Shown here: one piece after another, positions 8,583 through 17,108 of the stretch
Layout: each line of letters starts with the position of its first letter
How positions within the stretch are numbered: position 1 is the first letter of the stretch
Assembly (NCBI GenBank): GCA_949296575.1
Contig: CASFPE010000016.1
Coordinates: forward strand, 1-64,000
DNA: 64,000 nt
Direction: 5' to 3'
DNA from: an uncultured Bacteroides sp.
GTDB lineage: Bacteria; Bacteroidota; Bacteroidia; Bacteroidales; Bacteroidaceae
The notes under the pieces: generated by a model
The model's input: only the letters and a program-made list of their open reading frames with translations
Databases searched by the model: none
What the model was told of the DNA's origin: nothing
Program-made: the position numbers and the translations under genes

Positions 8583-8960
8583 ATGTGGACACAAGGAATT
8601 TATGCAATCTTATTGTTGGTTATATCCAACATTTTCATGACTTTTGCTTGGTATGGACATTTGAAGATGCGTGAAGAGTTCGCGTGGTTTCAAGCTTTGC
8701 CGCTCATTGCAGTGATTGCTTTTTCGTGGGGGTTGGCATTCTTTGAGTATTGTTTTCAGGTTCCTGCTAATCGTATAGGATTTCGTGACAACGGCGGTCC
8801 TTTTTCGCTTATGCAGCTTAAGGTGATACAAGAAGTTATTACTTTGATTGTGTTTACAGTGTTTACGACTGTGTTTTTTAAAGGGGAGGCACTTCATTGG
8901 AATCATTTGGCGGCATTCCTTTGTTTGGTGATGGCCGTGTATTTTGTTTTCATGAAGTGA
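8583..8960 (+). CDS. DMT-family small membrane protein (DUF486)
   Basis: 125 residues, four predicted membrane helices starting at residue 5. The family signatures 'ISNIFMTFAWYGHLK', 'FSWGLAFFEYCFQVPANRIG' and 'LKVIQEVITLIVF' are all present, so this is a complete DUF486 protein. The fold is that of half a drug/metabolite transporter; the substrate is unknown. It begins 26 bp after the ttcA-like gene, so it may be read from the same promoter. It converges with the next gene. Confidence 0.88.
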   Translation: MWTQGIYAILLLVISNIFMTFAWYGHLKMREEFAWFQALPLIAVIAFSWGLAFFEYCFQVPANRIGFRDNGGPFSLMQLKVIQEVITLIVFTVFTTVFFKGEALHWNHLAAFLCLVMAVYFVFMK

Positions 8961-8972
8961 CAATTGGTAGGG

Positions 8973-9488
8973 TCAGTAAGTTTTCCAGGCATTGGCGTTT
9001 TGGGCATTGCGTATTCTTGCACGTCCTTTTTTTGAAAAGAGATAGAGCAAGATGTTGTCCATGGAGAAAGATACAGCAGTAGGGTGCGGTGTTTTTCCTG
9101 CACTTTGTTTTGCACGGAGTGGAATTTTTACTGCCATGGGAAGAACGTCTGTATTTGAGGTGAATCCGAAGATTCCGTAAGGACGAAGGGTGATGTAAAT
9201 ACGGCGGGACGATGGGAAAGTGTCATTGGGCAAAAAGGAGGAGGGGAGATCGCAGTTGTATTTCAAGATGTTTTCATAATGTTTTTCAAAGATGTTTTCT
9301 TGGGGAATGCCATGCAATGGGGTTTCCAAGCGAATGTTCAAGCGTTCTTTCGGGTTAATTTCAATGTCGTCTTGCCCGGCAAGGATGCTTTGCAGCCTTA
9401 GTGAATCCTCTTGCGTCCACTCTTGGGCAAAGGACGGTGCGTATGTGGTAGTAAAAAGCAGGATGAACAAGCAGGAGTGTTTCTTCAT
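8973..9488 (-). CDS. Secreted hypothetical protein
   Basis: 171 residues from the ATG at 9488, chosen because it begins a signal peptide ('MKKHSCLFILLFTTTYAPSF') and lies 27 bp from a promoter box. The mature part has 'QEWTQEDSLRLQSILAGQDD' and 'SRRIYITLRPYGIFGFTSNT'. It looks like one of the small periplasmic proteins restricted to Bacteroidales (possibly DUF4858, not certain). No catalytic motif is seen. Function unknown. Confidence 0.6.
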   Translation of the reverse strand: MKKHSCLFILLFTTTYAPSFAQEWTQEDSLRLQSILAGQDDIEINPKERLNIRLETPLHGIPQENIFEKHYENILKYNCDLPSSFLPNDTFPSSRRIYITLRPYGIFGFTSNTDVLPMAVKIPLRAKQSAGKTPHPTAVSFSMDNILLYLFSKKGRARIRNAQNANAWKTY

Positions 9489-9515
9489 GAGGGCGTAAGC
9501 ATAATCAAGTGATGG

Positions 9516-9523
9516 CAAAAATA
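9516..9523 (-). promoter_or_regulatory. Promoter -7 box for the secreted hypothetical gene
   Basis: Minus-strand TATTTTTG, 27 bp upstream of the chosen start at 9488; it supports that start over the longer reading frame. Confidence 0.5.
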
Positions 9524-9631
9524 GATTTTTCCCTTTCAAGATGTTTGCGCCTTATCCTTTCTTAGTTTAAATTAACGCAGGTTTGGGCAAGAATGGGTGA
9601 TAGGGAACAGATGTTTTGCAAAGAAAAGCAA

Positions 9632-9668
9632 GGGGCTGTGTCAAAATGATAAATTTTGACACAGCCCC
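9632..9668. terminator. Strong 16 bp perfect hairpin terminator
   Basis: GGGGCTGTGTCAAAAT with its perfect complement at 9653-9668 and a 5 nt loop. On minus it is followed by a T-rich tail (TTGCTTTTCTTT), so it ends the flavoprotein gene. Hairpins with a 'GGCTGTGTCAAAA' stem are common in Bacteroidales gaps (from memory). Confidence 0.8.
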
Positions 9669-9700
9669 AAGATTCAAGTTAAGAAGGAGATTTTGATGGA

Positions 9701-11995
9701 TTATCGTGCCAGTTTTTTGTGCATAGCAGCAGCGGCCTTTCTTCCATCTCCCATGGCGAGAATAACGGTGGCTCCTCCACGTACGATGTCGCCTCCAGCA
9801 TAAATCATCGGGATAGACGATTCCATGTTTTCGTTCACGCAGATAGTTCCTTTTCTGCCGAGTTCCAGACCGGGGATAGAATGGGGGACAATTGGATTGG
9901 GGGATACGCCCACGCTTACAATAGCCATGTCGATATCAATCGTCTCAGTGGCATTAGGGATGGGTACAGGCCGCCTTCTTCCGGATTCATCCGGTTCTCC
10001 AAGTTGCATTTTCTGGAGTACGATTTGTTTGACCTTTCCTTGTTCGTCAGCGATATATTCGATGGGATTGTGCAATGTGAGGAATTCCACGCCTTCTTCT
10101 TTTGCATGTTTTACTTCCTCGATGCGTGCAGGCATTTCTTCTTCGGAACGGCGGTAGATGATGATGGCACGTTCCGCTCCTAACCGTCGGGCAGTGCGTA
10201 CGGAGTCCATGGCCGTGTTCCCTCCTCCTATGACGGCCACTCGTTTCCCGAATGCAACGGGAGTGTCTGATTCATCGCTGGCGGCATCCATTAAATTGAC
10301 GCGTGTAAGGTATTCGTTGGATGACATAATATTGATGGAATTTTCTCCGGGAATGCCCATGAAGTTGGGCAGGCCGGCTCCCGATGCTACGAAGATGCCA
10401 CGGAAACCTTCGTCCTTGAGTTGGCTCACACTGATAGTTTTCCCCACAATGCAATCTTTTACAAAATGGACACCCATTTGGGAGAGGTTATTGATTTCCA
10501 CATCCACGATGCGGTTCGGTAAACGGAATTCCGGGATTCCGTATTTGAGTACGCCGCCTATTTCATGGAGCGCTTCGAATACGGTGACATCATACCCTAA
10601 TTTGGCCATGTCGCCTGCAAAAGAAAGCCCGGCAGGTCCGGAACCCACGACAGCCACTTTGATATGGTTCTTTTCTTTGATTTCAGGGATGGATATTTGT
10701 CCGCTTTCGCGCTCGTAGTCGGCAGCAAACCTTTCTAAGTAGCCAATAGCTACAGGTTCTCCTCCTGTCTTAAGGTGGATGCATTGGGATTCGCATTGTT
10801 TCTCTTGCGGGCACACTCGTCCGCATACTGCAGGTAGCGCACTGGTTTCTTTTAGCGTTTGAGCGGCTTTCAGGAATTCTCCTTTTTCAATGTGTTTGAT
10901 GAACCGGGGGATGTCAATGCTTACAGGGCATCCTGTGATGCATTGCGGATTTGCGCAATCCAAGCATCGACGGGCTTCTGTCAGTGCTTGTTCTTCATTT
11001 AATCCCAGATTGACTTCTTCTTTCCTGCTGTGCGAACGGTATTCCGGATTTAGTTCATTCATTTTGGTGCGGGGAATCGCCATACGTTCTTTGGCTTTCA
11101 TTGTTTTGCGGAGTTCTTCGCGCCAAGGGGCATTGCGGCCTTCTTTGCGGTCGTCATTTCCCATGTTCTCATGCCAATGCGCATCCAATTTATGTACTTC
11201 TTCCCGTTCAATGTCCTTGAATGCCCCCATTCGTTTGAGCATTTCGTCGAAGTCTACTTGATGGGCATCGAATTCGGGGCCGTCTACACATACGAATTTT
11301 GTTTTTCCTCCTACTGTAACGCGGCATGCCCCGCACATTCCAGTACCGTCTACCATGATGGTATTTAAAGACACGTCGGTGGATATACCGTACTTTTTAG
11401 TGAGCAAGGACACGAATTTCATCATGATGGCAGGGCCTATGCAGAAACATTTATCTACTTTTTCACGGTGGATGATCTTTTCCACTCCTTCTGTAACAAG
11501 TCCTTTTTGCCCATAAGAACCATCATCGGTCATGATGAGGACTTCATCCGAACTCTCACGCATTTCTTTTTCTAAGATGATAAGTTCTTTGGTGCGTCCG
11601 GCAAGAACAGTAATCACTTTATTGCCTGCTGCTTTGAGTGCTTGTACGATGGGCAGCAAAGGGGCTACGCCCACGCCTCCTCCGGCACATACGACGGTGC
11701 CGAAACGTTCGATGTGGGTTGCTTGTCCCAAAGGACCGACGACATCGGTGATATAATCACCGGCTTCAAGCTGGCATAATTTAGTAGACGAGAGGCCTAC
11801 TTCTTGCACGACGAGCGTAATGGTGCCTTTCTGTGGATCGGCAGCGGCGATGGTGAGAGGCATCCGTTCCCCTTTCTCGCCGACGCGCACAATGACAAAG
11901 TGTCCTGCTTTTCGCGATTGTGCAATGAGCGGAGCTTCTATTACGAATTTGAATACTTTTTCAGAAAAATGTTCTTTAGATACGATTCTGTTCAT
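9701..11995 (-). CDS. Fused ferredoxin-NADP reductase-like / GltD-like flavoprotein (NfnAB-type fusion)
   Basis: 764 residues. The first part (1 to about 270) is a ferredoxin-NADP+/dihydroorotate-dehydrogenase B electron-transfer module: FAD/NAD domain 'CAGGGVGVAPLLPIVQALKA' and a [2Fe-2S] set with C221, C224 and C236 ('GMCGACRVTVGGKTKFVC'). The second part (about 290-764) is the small subunit of NADPH glutamate synthase: [4Fe-4S] cysteines C344, C347, C352, C356, FAD site 'GSGPAGLSFAGDMAKLGYDV' and NADPH site 'GGGNTAMDSVRTARRLG'. In other bacteria these halves are the two subunits NfnA and NfnB, which bifurcate electrons between NADH, NADPH and ferredoxin. Bacteroidales databases name it a bifunctional DHOD-B/glutamate synthase subunit. 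No gltB large subunit or pyrD is adjacent. Confidence 0.9.
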   Translation of the reverse strand: MNRIVSKEHFSEKVFKFVIEAPLIAQSRKAGHFVIVRVGEKGERMPLTIAAADPQKGTITLVVQEVGLSSTKLCQLEAGDYITDVVGPLGQATHIERFGTVVCAGGGVGVAPLLPIVQALKAAGNKVITVLAGRTKELIILEKEMRESSDEVLIMTDDGSYGQKGLVTEGVEKIIHREKVDKCFCIGPAIMMKFVSLLTKKYGISTDVSLNTIMVDGTGMCGACRVTVGGKTKFVCVDGPEFDAHQVDFDEMLKRMGAFKDIEREEVHKLDAHWHENMGNDDRKEGRNAPWREELRKTMKAKERMAIPRTKMNELNPEYRSHSRKEEVNLGLNEEQALTEARRCLDCANPQCITGCPVSIDIPRFIKHIEKGEFLKAAQTLKETSALPAVCGRVCPQEKQCESQCIHLKTGGEPVAIGYLERFAADYERESGQISIPEIKEKNHIKVAVVGSGPAGLSFAGDMAKLGYDVTVFEALHEIGGVLKYGIPEFRLPNRIVDVEINNLSQMGVHFVKDCIVGKTISVSQLKDEGFRGIFVASGAGLPNFMGIPGENSINIMSSNEYLTRVNLMDAASDESDTPVAFGKRVAVIGGGNTAMDSVRTARRLGAERAIIIYRRSEEEMPARIEEVKHAKEEGVEFLTLHNPIEYIADEQGKVKQIVLQKMQLGEPDESGRRRPVPIPNATETIDIDMAIVSVGVSPNPIVPHSIPGLELGRKGTICVNENMESSIPMIYAGGDIVRGGATVILAMGDGRKAAAAMHKKLAR

Positions 11996-12039
11996 ATTTC
12001 TTGTTGGATAGTTTCCTTTTCGGGAGTGTTGTTTCTTGG

Positions 12040-12047
12040 CAAAGGTA
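12040..12047 (-). promoter_or_regulatory. Promoter -7 box for the fused flavoprotein gene
   Basis: Minus-strand TACCTTTG, 44 bp upstream of the start at 11995. Confidence 0.55.
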
Positions 12048-12067
12048 GTGTTATTGTGGTGGAATGC

Positions 12068-12103
12068 AAAAAAACCGTCTTCTAAAATGAGGACGGTTTT
12101 TTT
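12068..12103 (-). terminator. serS terminator
   Basis: AAAAAACCGTC / GACGGTTTTTT arms around an 11-12 nt loop, with T-runs on either strand. Located just after the serS stop. Confidence 0.8.
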
Positions 12104-12147
12104 ATGTTTGCATTCGTTGGCGTATTTTCAGGCATTATCTTTTTTCT

Positions 12148-13422
12148 TCATCGAATCATGTCGAAGCCGCAATAAGGCACCAAAGCTTTTGGTATGCGGA
12201 TGCCTTCTGGAGTCTGGTTGTTTTCCAAGAGGGCGGCCACAATACGCGGTAAGGCCAGTGCGGAACCGTTCAGCGTATGGCATAATTCGATTTTTTTATT
12301 CATAGTACGGTAACGGCACTTCAGGCGGTTGGCCTGGTAGGTGTCGAAATTGGAAACAGAGCTGACTTCCAGCCAACGTTTCTGTGCTTCAGAATATACT
12401 TCAAAGTCGAAACAGAGTGCAGCGGTGAAACTGATGTCTCCTCCACATAAGCGGAGAATGCGGTAGGGAAGTTCCAGTTTCTGGAGCAGGCTCTCTACAT
12501 GGTCGAGCATTTCTTGATGGGATTGGCGGGAATGTTCAGGCGTATCGATGCGCACAAGTTCTACTTTAGAAAATTCATGCAGGCGGTTGAGGCCTCTTAC
12601 GTCTTTCCCATAAGAGCCTGCTTCGCGTCGGAAGCATTGTGTATAAGCACAGTTTTTGATAGGGAGATCTTTTTCATCTAAGATGACATCACGATAGATA
12701 TTCGTTACAGGCACTTCTGCTGTAGGAATCAAATAGAGGTCATCGGTTTGGCAATGATACATTTGCCCTTCTTTGTCTGGTAGTTGCCCTGTGCCGTATC
12801 CTGATGCTGGGTTGACTACGGTAGGAGGCATGATTTCCGTGTATCCGGCTTTTCGTGCTTCGTCAAGGAAGAAATTGATGAGAGCGCGTTGCAATTGGGC
12901 TCCTTTCCCTTTGTAAACCGGAAATCCTGCACCGGTTATTTTCACTCCTAAATCGAAATCGATAAGGTCATATTTCTTTGCTAACTCCCAGTGTGGGAGT
13001 GCATTTTGCGGCAATGGCGTTTCCATCCCCCCCATTTTCTCTACGACATTGTCTTCTGCTCCATCTCCTTCAGGCACCGATTCATAAGGCACATTAGGGA
13101 TGGTGTATAGGAGTTCTTGAAGGTCTGCCTGTGCTTGGTCCATTTCGGCTTGGAGAGTTTTATTGCCTTCTTTCATCTGGCTTACTTTTTCGCGTGCTTT
13201 TTCGGCTTCTTCTTTCCTGCCTTCTTTCATGAGTTGCCCGATGGATTTGGATATGGAATTGACTTCTGCCAGATTCTTATCCAATTGGTTTTGCGCATTT
13301 CGTCTTTTTTTGTCTAATTCGATAACGTGCGCAATGGCTTCTTGGGCATTTTTGAAGTGCTTTTTCTCCAAACCACGAATCACTTCATCCGTCTTTTCTG
13401 TGATTAACTTGATGGTAAGCAT
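12148..13422 (-). CDS. serS: Seryl-tRNA synthetase
   Basis: 424 residues, normal length. The N-terminal antiparallel coiled coil (about 30-100, 'AEKAREKVSQMKEGNKTLQA') grips the long variable arm of tRNA-Ser. The class II catalytic core has motif 2 around 'FRREAGSYGKDVRGLNRLHE' and motif 3 around 'NGSALALPRIVAALLENNQ'. It charges tRNA-Ser and tRNA-Sec with serine in the cytoplasm. It has its own promoter (TATCTTTG at 13461-13468) and is closed by hairpins on both sides. Confidence 0.98.
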   Translation of the reverse strand: MLTIKLITEKTDEVIRGLEKKHFKNAQEAIAHVIELDKKRRNAQNQLDKNLAEVNSISKSIGQLMKEGRKEEAEKAREKVSQMKEGNKTLQAEMDQAQADLQELLYTIPNVPYESVPEGDGAEDNVVEKMGGMETPLPQNALPHWELAKKYDLIDFDLGVKITGAGFPVYKGKGAQLQRALINFFLDEARKAGYTEIMPPTVVNPASGYGTGQLPDKEGQMYHCQTDDLYLIPTAEVPVTNIYRDVILDEKDLPIKNCAYTQCFRREAGSYGKDVRGLNRLHEFSKVELVRIDTPEHSRQSHQEMLDHVESLLQKLELPYRILRLCGGDISFTAALCFDFEVYSEAQKRWLEVSSVSNFDTYQANRLKCRYRTMNKKIELCHTLNGSALALPRIVAALLENNQTPEGIRIPKALVPYCGFDMIR

Positions 13423-13460
13423 ATATTTCTTATTTATTAGGTTTTACATTTTTATCCCTG

Positions 13461-13468
13461 CAAAGATA
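13461..13468 (-). promoter_or_regulatory. serS promoter -7 box
   Basis: Minus-strand TATCTTTG, 38 bp upstream of the serS start; matches TAnnTTTG. Confidence 0.6.
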
Positions 13469-13511
13469 AATAGAAAAAGGAAATAATGAGCGAAGGATTT
13501 CGGTTACATAC

Positions 13512-13542
13512 AAAAAAAGGATGCATTATGCATCCTTTTTTT
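13512..13542. terminator. Terminator after rpmA
   Basis: AAAAAAAGGATGCA-TTA-TGCATCCTTTTTTT: a 7 bp GC-containing stem extended by A/T runs, symmetric, so able to act on both strands. Ends the rplU-rpmA unit on minus. Confidence 0.85.
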
Positions 13543-13558
13543 GTTATTTTGCAATACG

Positions 13559-13822
13559 TCAAGCTTCAACATTCGGAAGGACAGAGACAAATCTCCTTTT
13601 TTCTCTTCCCACTTTGAAACATACCGTACCGTCGATTAATGCAAACAAAGTATGGTCTTTGCCCATTCCGATGTTTTTGCCCGGATGGAATTCGGTTCCT
13701 CTTTGGCGAACGATAATGTTGCCGGCTTTGCATGCTTGGCCGCCGAATATCTTGACGCCTAATCTTTTGCTGGCGGATTCACGGCCGTTCTTTGAACTAC
13801 CTACACCTTTCTTATGTGCCAT
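13559..13822 (-). CDS. rpmA: 50S ribosomal protein L27
   Basis: 87 residues. Typical N-terminus '[20 protein letters not shown]' with no cleavable extension, followed by '[20 protein letters not shown]' and '[20 protein letters not shown]'. L27 reaches the peptidyl-transferase centre through its basic N-terminal tail. It lies 20 bp after rplU in the standard rplU-rpmA operon. Confidence 0.98.
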   Translation of the reverse strand: MAHKKGVGSSKNGRESASKRLGVKIFGGQACKAGNIIVRQRGTEFHPGKNIGMGKDHTLFALIDGTVCFKVGREKRRFVSVLPNVEA

Positions 13823-13842
13823 TTTCTTCTAATTTTTAATGA

Positions 13843-14160
13843 TTAAGCTACAATTTGTTTAATGGTTAACTCTGTGAATTGTTGGCGATGGCCTTTCAAC
13901 TTCCGGTATCCTTTTCTTCTTTTTTTGTGGAATACAAGGACTTTGTCGCCTTTTACCAAATGCGATTTCACTTCGCACACCACTTTGGCCCCTTCTATGG
14001 TGGGGACACCTACTTTGATTTCACCATTGTTGTCGGACAACAATACCTTTTCAAATTCAACAATTGCGCCGTTTTCTGCATTCTGGATGTGCTGAACGAA
14101 CAACCTTTTTCCTTCTTCGGCTTTGAATTGCTGACCGTTAATTTCTACGATTACGTACAT
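13843..14160 (-). CDS. rplU: 50S ribosomal protein L21
   Basis: 105 residues from the ATG at 14160 ('[20 protein letters not shown]'). The longer upstream reading frame is rejected because L21 proteins begin at this strand and length. The C-terminus '[20 protein letters not shown]' is the family's rRNA-binding signature. First gene of the ribosomal pair with rpmA. Confidence 0.98.
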   Translation of the reverse strand: MYVIVEINGQQFKAEEGKRLFVQHIQNAENGAIVEFEKVLLSDNNGEIKVGVPTIEGAKVVCEVKSHLVKGDKVLVFHKKRRKGYRKLKGHRQQFTELTIKQIVA

Positions 14161-14262
14161 TTCTTTTTTTGAATTACACGGTTTTTTCCGGAAGGTGTGT
14201 TCCTTTCCCATCACGGGGGAACCGCTTTTCTACCCTGCACGGACTAATTGGGCGCAAAGGTA
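14161..14262 (-). promoter_or_regulatory. rplU promoter and about 90 nt leader
   Basis: Minus-strand TACCTTTG at 14255-14262 is the -7 box. The transcript would carry about 90 nt before rplU, with short complementary segments (such as GTTCC.. and GGAACC..). A leader used for autoregulation is possible; no known leader family was recognised. Confidence 0.45.
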
Positions 14263-14301
14263 ATGGTTTTGTGTGGTTTCAGCAAATAAATTCATGCTTT
14301 T

Positions 14302-14829
14302 TTATTTTACTCGTCCGGCAGATAGCCAATGTCGGCGATAGTAGGGGGCATTTAGGCGGTCAACGGTGACTCCTTTGCGGGTGCTGGCATGGATAAAGTA
14401 TCCGTCTTTCAAATAGATGCCCACATGAGTGGCTTTTCGTCGCGATTTTCCTGTAGCGAAAAACACGAGATCCCCTTCATGAAGTTTTCTTTTGGGAATG
14501 CGTTGGCAGTCGTGCTTCCGTTGTTGTTCGGAATTGCGGCTTAGCCTTTTCCGATACACGGTCTTGTAGATTTGCGAAGTGAAGCCGGAACAGTCAGTCC
14601 CTTTTGGGGTGTTTCCTCCGTAGCGATAGGGCGTTCCTATCCATTCTGCGGCTTCTATGTATAGCTGATGGTTGTCTTTCATGTCGATATCCACGCCTAA
14701 GCGGATGGATGCACGGGCCAGTTTCCGGTAGTCGTATTGGGGCGCGGTGCTTTTGCATGAGCATAGCACAATGGACAATGCCAAAAGAAATGTCCATGTT
14801 CTTCCTGTATTTGTTTTGAAGTTATTCAT
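14302..14829 (-). CDS. NlpC/P60 (C40) cell-wall peptidase lipoprotein
   Basis: 175 residues. Lipoprotein signal with 'LSIVLCSC' (lipid Cys near 25). The catalytic domain shows 'GTPYRYGGNTPKGTDCSGF' with the nucleophile Cys in DCSGF, 'ATHVGIYLKDGYFIHAST' with the His pair, and 'LHEGDLVFF'. C40 enzymes cut D-Glu/diamino-acid links in peptidoglycan stem peptides. It would act in the periplasm, anchored to a membrane. The start overlaps the stop of the upstream ABC gene by 8 bp, implying one transcript. Confidence 0.92.
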   Translation of the reverse strand: MNNFKTNTGRTWTFLLALSIVLCSCKSTAPQYDYRKLARASIRLGVDIDMKDNHQLYIEAAEWIGTPYRYGGNTPKGTDCSGFTSQIYKTVYRKRLSRNSEQQRKHDCQRIPKRKLHEGDLVFFATGKSRRKATHVGIYLKDGYFIHASTRKGVTVDRLNAPYYRRHWLSAGRVK

Positions 14830-15526
14830 TGATGTTGAAATAGTTTTCTAATTCTTGTCCGGCTGAATGGTCTTTGTTTTCAATGTCGCGGATGATGCGC
14901 CCGTTTTCAAGCAGTGCAATGCGTGGGCAGATGTCTATGGTATGGTTCAGGTTATGGCTGGACACGATGACGGTGGCACCGCTTTGTTCGTTGTAGGATT
15001 TCAGCAGATGCTTGATGATGGATTGCGAACTGGGGTCGAGGAAGTTGAACGGTTCATCGAGTATGAGCAGGCGGGGCTGGTGGAGCATGGCCGAGATGAT
15101 TCCTATTTTTTGTTTGTTGCCCATGGAAAAATTTCGGATGTATTTCTTTTGGTTCAGTATTTCATCGTTCATGAAGCGGGCAAATGGTTGCAGGCGTTCA
15201 TCGGTTTCTGTCTTGCTTAACCCATACATTTTTCCTACAAAGTGGAAATATTCTTCCGGGGTGAGGTAGTCTATCAAGAAGCTGTCGTCAATGAATGCCC
15301 CGGCAAACTGTTTCCATTCTTCGCTTTTATTTGTTTGAAGGCCGTCTATGCGGATTTCTCCCCGGTCGGCTTTCAGAAGGTCAAGGACGAGGCGGAACAA
15401 AGTGGTTTTTCCTGCTCCGTTGTTTCCCACAAGCCCTATCATTTCGCCTTTTCCGATGTGGTATTGGGGGATATCCACGGCTGTCTTTGTTCCGTAAGTT
15501 TTCAGTATGTTTTGAATTTCTATCAT
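14822..15526 (-). CDS. ABC transporter ATP-binding protein
   Basis: 234 residues from the ATG at 15526 ('MIEIQNILKTYGTKTAVDIP'); the longer frame upstream lacks ABC similarity. Walker A 'GLVGNNGAGKTTLFRL', ABC signature 'FSMGNKQKIGIISAMLHQ' and Walker B 'LLILDEPFNFLDP' are clear. The signature is the divergent 'FSMGNKQK' type of exporter ATPases. It pairs with the multi-pass membrane gene 32 bp upstream; the substrate is unknown. Confidence 0.92.
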   Translation of the reverse strand: MIEIQNILKTYGTKTAVDIPQYHIGKGEMIGLVGNNGAGKTTLFRLVLDLLKADRGEIRIDGLQTNKSEEWKQFAGAFIDDSFLIDYLTPEEYFHFVGKMYGLSKTETDERLQPFARFMNDEILNQKKYIRNFSMGNKQKIGIISAMLHQPRLLILDEPFNFLDPSSQSIIKHLLKSYNEQSGATVIVSSHNLNHTIDICPRIALLENGRIIRDIENKDHSAGQELENYFNINE

Positions 15527-15558
15527 AATGTTTTGTTTTACATGTTTCTTGCAATGGC

Positions 15559-17040
15559 TTATCGCGAATTGCGGAATCCTTCCATGTTTGCATACCTTCG
15601 TTTCATGAAACGCCGATATACATTTCTTATCCACCACGGAGAAGCCAGTACAAAGGCAATGCCGGATGCGATGAATGCCCATTGGGTCGTTTCTGCCCCG
15701 ATGAGAGGGGTGAGCAAAGAGTTGAGCAGCATGGGCATCATGAACCCGGCAAAAGAGAGCATCATTTGCCAGAAGGTTCCTCCCCGGTTTTTCCCGGTAA
15801 TCTTTTCATTGAGTGTAGCTGTCTTTTTGTTGTATGCAGCCAATTGGAAGAACAGCCAGTAAATAGGGCCTATGGCAAGGAAAAGGTAGGCAAAAGAAGC
15901 CAGCAGGGTGATTTTCCCGATGATTACGGCAGGCAGCAGGAGGATGAAAGGAAGGAAGGCCATGGTGGCATAGAAATAGTATTTGGCCCGGAGAAGCGTG
16001 TAGACGGATTCTTTCCGGCTCATCAGGCCGTCCAAATAGTTGCCCTCATAGCTCATGATGTTGACCAACTGAATGCCCAATATGGCATAGCAATAAGCCA
16101 GCGCGAAACTTTTCCCCGTGTCGCTGGTGTAGATGTCAGCCGACACGCAGGCGCTCAGCATGATGATGAGGAGGCATCCGGTGCGGAAGGAAGCCCGGCA
16201 TTGCTTGTTTCGGGCAATCAGTTTCAGTTCCAAACGGAGGTATTCGCCCACTTCTCCATAGCGTTCCAAGAAGCGGTAGTCGGATATGCGTTTCACTTTC
16301 GTGTCTTGTGTGCGGGATAATTCTTTATATATATAGTGTCCTTGCACATTGCGCACGAGGAATGCCATGAGGAGGACACCGGCAATGGTTCCGATGAAGG
16401 CAACAGCGTTCCATTCGATGTAAGCTTCGCCTAAGTCCATCGTGAATGTGCTTACGAAGTTTTTTCCTTCGGCAATTTGAAGAAGAAGGAGTGAGACATA
16501 CACGGCGGCAGGAAGCAAAACGAAAATTCCTTTTTCATTGATTAAGGTGCGGCACAGCAGATACCAGTAATTGTTGAGAAGGGTGAGCATCCAAATGCCG
16601 ATGCAATAGCCTGCCACTCCTGGCAGGCCGTAGAATCGTGCCACGGTGAGGAATGCGAATGGCATGAACAGGCAGAGCCATACGATGTTGTATCCGTTTG
16701 TGGCAGAAAGGAGGAGGTAGGCGTTGAGGATTTTGCTTTTCCGCACGGGGAATAGCAGATAGGGCTTGACTTCCTGCACAGGTGTCTTTTGTATGGCGAA
16801 ACGGAACAGGAAATCAGCCAGGAAGATGATGCCTAATCCTTTGTTTAAGGTGTGATAAGGTTCCATGTTGGGCGCAAGGCCGTCGAGCATGGAAGGGAGT
16901 ATGACTCCTATAAATATAAGGTAAGCAATCCAGAAAGCCACGCCAAAATAAGCAAGATATTTGGCAAAGCGATTTTGGTCGGCTGCGGGCTGCCGTTGGT
17001 CAGCTAATTTCCGATGGCGGTAAAGGTCAATGGCAATCAT
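15559..17040 (-). CDS. ABC exporter membrane subunit (DUF5687-like)
   Basis: 493 residues from 17040 ('MIAIDLYRHRKLADQRQPAA'). About a dozen hydrophobic segments, for example 'YLAYFGVAFWIAYLIFIGVI', 'LFMPFAFLTVARFYGLPGVA' and 'MMLSFAGFMMPMLLNSLLTP'. It resembles the large ABC-2-like permeases of Bacteroidales (family remembered as DUF5687). Its direct neighbour is the ATPase, so the two would form an export or lipid/envelope transporter. No substrate clue beyond the downstream NlpC/P60 lipoprotein. Confidence 0.75.
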   Translation of the reverse strand: MIAIDLYRHRKLADQRQPAADQNRFAKYLAYFGVAFWIAYLIFIGVILPSMLDGLAPNMEPYHTLNKGLGIIFLADFLFRFAIQKTPVQEVKPYLLFPVRKSKILNAYLLLSATNGYNIVWLCLFMPFAFLTVARFYGLPGVAGYCIGIWMLTLLNNYWYLLCRTLINEKGIFVLLPAAVYVSLLLLQIAEGKNFVSTFTMDLGEAYIEWNAVAFIGTIAGVLLMAFLVRNVQGHYIYKELSRTQDTKVKRISDYRFLERYGEVGEYLRLELKLIARNKQCRASFRTGCLLIIMLSACVSADIYTSDTGKSFALAYCYAILGIQLVNIMSYEGNYLDGLMSRKESVYTLLRAKYYFYATMAFLPFILLLPAVIIGKITLLASFAYLFLAIGPIYWLFFQLAAYNKKTATLNEKITGKNRGGTFWQMMLSFAGFMMPMLLNSLLTPLIGAETTQWAFIASGIAFVLASPWWIRNVYRRFMKRRYANMEGFRNSR

Positions 17041-17070
17041 TGTTCTTGAGAGAGAATTGGGGATAGGAGC

Positions 17071-17103
17071 AGGCAAGGCGGAGTGATAAGCTCCGCCTTG
17101 CCT
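17071..17103. terminator. 13 bp hairpin between the M16 protease and the ABC genes
   Basis: AGGCAAGGCGGAG / CTCCGCCTTGCCT, perfect arms with a 7 nt loop, immediately after the M16 stop on minus. No T-run follows, but the stem is strong enough to block or attenuate transcription. Confidence 0.6.
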
Positions 17104-17108
17104 GTGCT

